From Hygrophila difformis (Eukaryota > Streptophyta > Magnoliopsida > Lamiales > Acanthaceae): a DNA stretch of 64,000 bases. The stretch lies in contig JAOANR010000013.1 in assembly GCA_030278955.1 (NCBI GenBank), forward strand, positions 43,374,191 through 43,438,190. Reading direction: 5' to 3'. The notes below the pieces were generated by a model, which was given only the letters and a program-made list of their open reading frames with translations, searched no databases and was not told the origin of the DNA. A program made the translations under genes and the position numbers. Shown here one piece after another: positions 62,760 to 64,000 of the stretch (position 1 is its first letter; the number at the start of each line of letters is the position of its first letter).

Positions 62760-64000
62760 AACTCTCCTGCGTTCTCCTCAAGCAGCTTCCATATTTTCTC
62801 TCCGCACAAGCGTTTCGCCATTTCGCCAGATCTATCGGTCTAGGGTAAGTAATTTCTTTAGATCGCCCTTGTGGATCTTGGATCTGATTGTTCGCGAATG
62901 TGATGCTTCAATATGCCAGTCCTGGCGATCGGATTATATGTTTTGTGGAAGGAATTCTGAACGAAATTTCGCGATTTCGTGTTTTGATATTTTAGGTGCT
63001 CCCGGCTGTATGTATATTTTGGTTGCCTTGCTAGGATTTGAGATTTTTAATTTTATCCGATTAATGCGGAGCGGTGGAATTCATGATCCTTGTTTCCGTT
63101 TTCGTTGTGGTCTGATCTGCAAGCCCTGTTCTGTTTTTCTATCGATCTGGATTGTATTGTTTCCGTAGAATTTTGGAGCGGTAGATTTGGATCGGATGTT
63201 GGTTTATTTGTTAAATGCTATTTTGATGGACTGTTGTTGAATTGGAACGGCAACTTTCAACATAGATCCATCGGTTTAGTGAAAATTTCTTTATTGATGT
63301 TGAATCTTTTTGTAAATTGTGCTGTGATGAACTTTAATTTCGAATGTTCACGACATTTTATCAGAGTGAATACAGGTTAGATGTGAATTGGTGTTTGTAT
63401 GAATACCCAATTATTTATGTTTGCAGAAATAAAATTGGAATATAATTCTGTACATGAGATTATGTTCCAACTTTGTGTAAGTCTATATATCTTTAGGTTA
63501 ATTTATTTACAGATGTGTGCTTCTCTAATACTTGATATGATTGGACTTGGACCCAACAAATTGTTACTATGAGTAAATCCATTATCCAAGCTGTGGGTTG
63601 GGAAGATAAAAAATATTTTCTTTTGTTTTCTTCTTATATTTAGTTATATTTTATACAATGTGGCAATTATAGAAGCATTATTTTGAATCCTCAAAACAAC
63701 ACTGCCTTTTTATTGGAGTTTCTAGACAGCCAGGAGCAGAGACTGAATTTAACAACAATCTTGCATGCAGGAATCAGTGCATTATCAGTATATTCATTAT
63801 TTCTTCTTTCTAATGTAGATATTACAACTTGTTTGCTACTTTGCTTATATTTACATGGAGAATGCTAATGATATCATTATAAACAGGGATCTGAAGTGTG
63901 AAGAATGGGGCTGGCATTTGGTAAGCTTTTTAGCCGGCTCTTTGCCAAGAAGGAGATGCGTATTCTGATGGTTGGTCTGGATGCTGCTGGTAAGACTACA
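62760..64000 (+). CDS. ARF1: ADP-ribosylation factor 1-type GTPase, 5' part (runs off right edge)
   Basis: A non-coding leader exon (about 62760-62844) is joined across a 1042-bp intron (62845-63886, TAGG|GTAAGT ... AAACAG|GGA) to the first coding exon, with ATG at 63905. The 32 codons in the window give [20 protein letters not shown], then [12 protein letters not shown]. Gly2 is the myristoylation site, residues 2-13 form the amphipathic helix, and GLDAAGKT is the P-loop. This is the ARFA1/ARF1 class, which recruits COPI and other coats at the Golgi. The first-intron-in-leader layout is common for highly expressed plant ARF genes. Confidence 0.93.

Noticed and set aside
62869..63380. Open frames between the ARF1 leader exon and start codon
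   Set aside because: They lie within the leader intron and have no family features.

Overview
This window is nuclear DNA of a flowering plant. Genes have GT-AG introns, the background is AT-rich, and the gene content (an INNER NO OUTER-type YABBY, a NIK-type receptor kinase, a kelch F-box protein, a GH28 polygalacturonase, an ARF1 GTPase) is that of a eudicot. I cannot name the species; an asterid is my guess only.

Six host genes are visible. From left to right: the 5' part of a NIK3-like LRR receptor kinase (1-713, minus, runs off the left edge); an intronless F-box/kelch gene (26213-27370, minus); a six-exon SRP-receptor beta gene (31849-34113, plus); a seven-exon INO gene (35345-36638, plus); a six-exon polygalacturonase gene (57299-60453, plus); and the leader exon, leader intron and first coding codons of an ARF1 GTPase (62740-64000, plus, runs off the right edge). 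By memory of Arabidopsis locus names, the F-box gene, INO, the polygalacturonase and ARF1 match a gene run on Arabidopsis chromosome 1 (At1g23390 to At1g23490), so the window looks like an old conserved block inflated by transposons.

Most of the rest is mobile DNA. A Ty1/copia retrotransposon (8553-14253) has two 392-bp LTRs that I read as identical, a 5-bp target duplication and one frameshift in pol. Two L1-clade LINEs are nearly complete: one is 5'-truncated with an intact ORF2 (16820-22161), the other has both ORFs open, a 17-bp target duplication, and sits inside an older MITE (43773-49713). A third LINE is only a 3' stub (22543-22953). tRNA-derived SINEs are present, two with clear target duplications (7368-7526 and 16333-16493).

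DNA elements are dense: about twenty copies of a ~260-bp TA-flanked mariner/Stowaway-like MITE, a second ~190-bp TA-flanked MITE, hAT-type elements with 8-bp duplications (6132-6667, 29263-30058, 24586-25317, 30241-30580, and an older relative at 61788-62542), and two elements with perfect 9-bp duplications suggesting Mutator-like transposition (2776-3515 with a 22-bp minisatellite inside, and 51081-54337 with a broken acidic reading frame inside). Several are nested and give relative insertion ages, including one filled/empty site pair within the window.

The most interesting pattern is at the 3' ends of the retroposons. All three LINEs and two SINEs end in a short stem-loop a few bases before the A tail; one SINE end closely resembles one LINE end; and a 16-bp insertion at 26030-26045 looks like nothing but such an end. 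This suggests a LINE-SINE partnership that depends on 3' end recognition.
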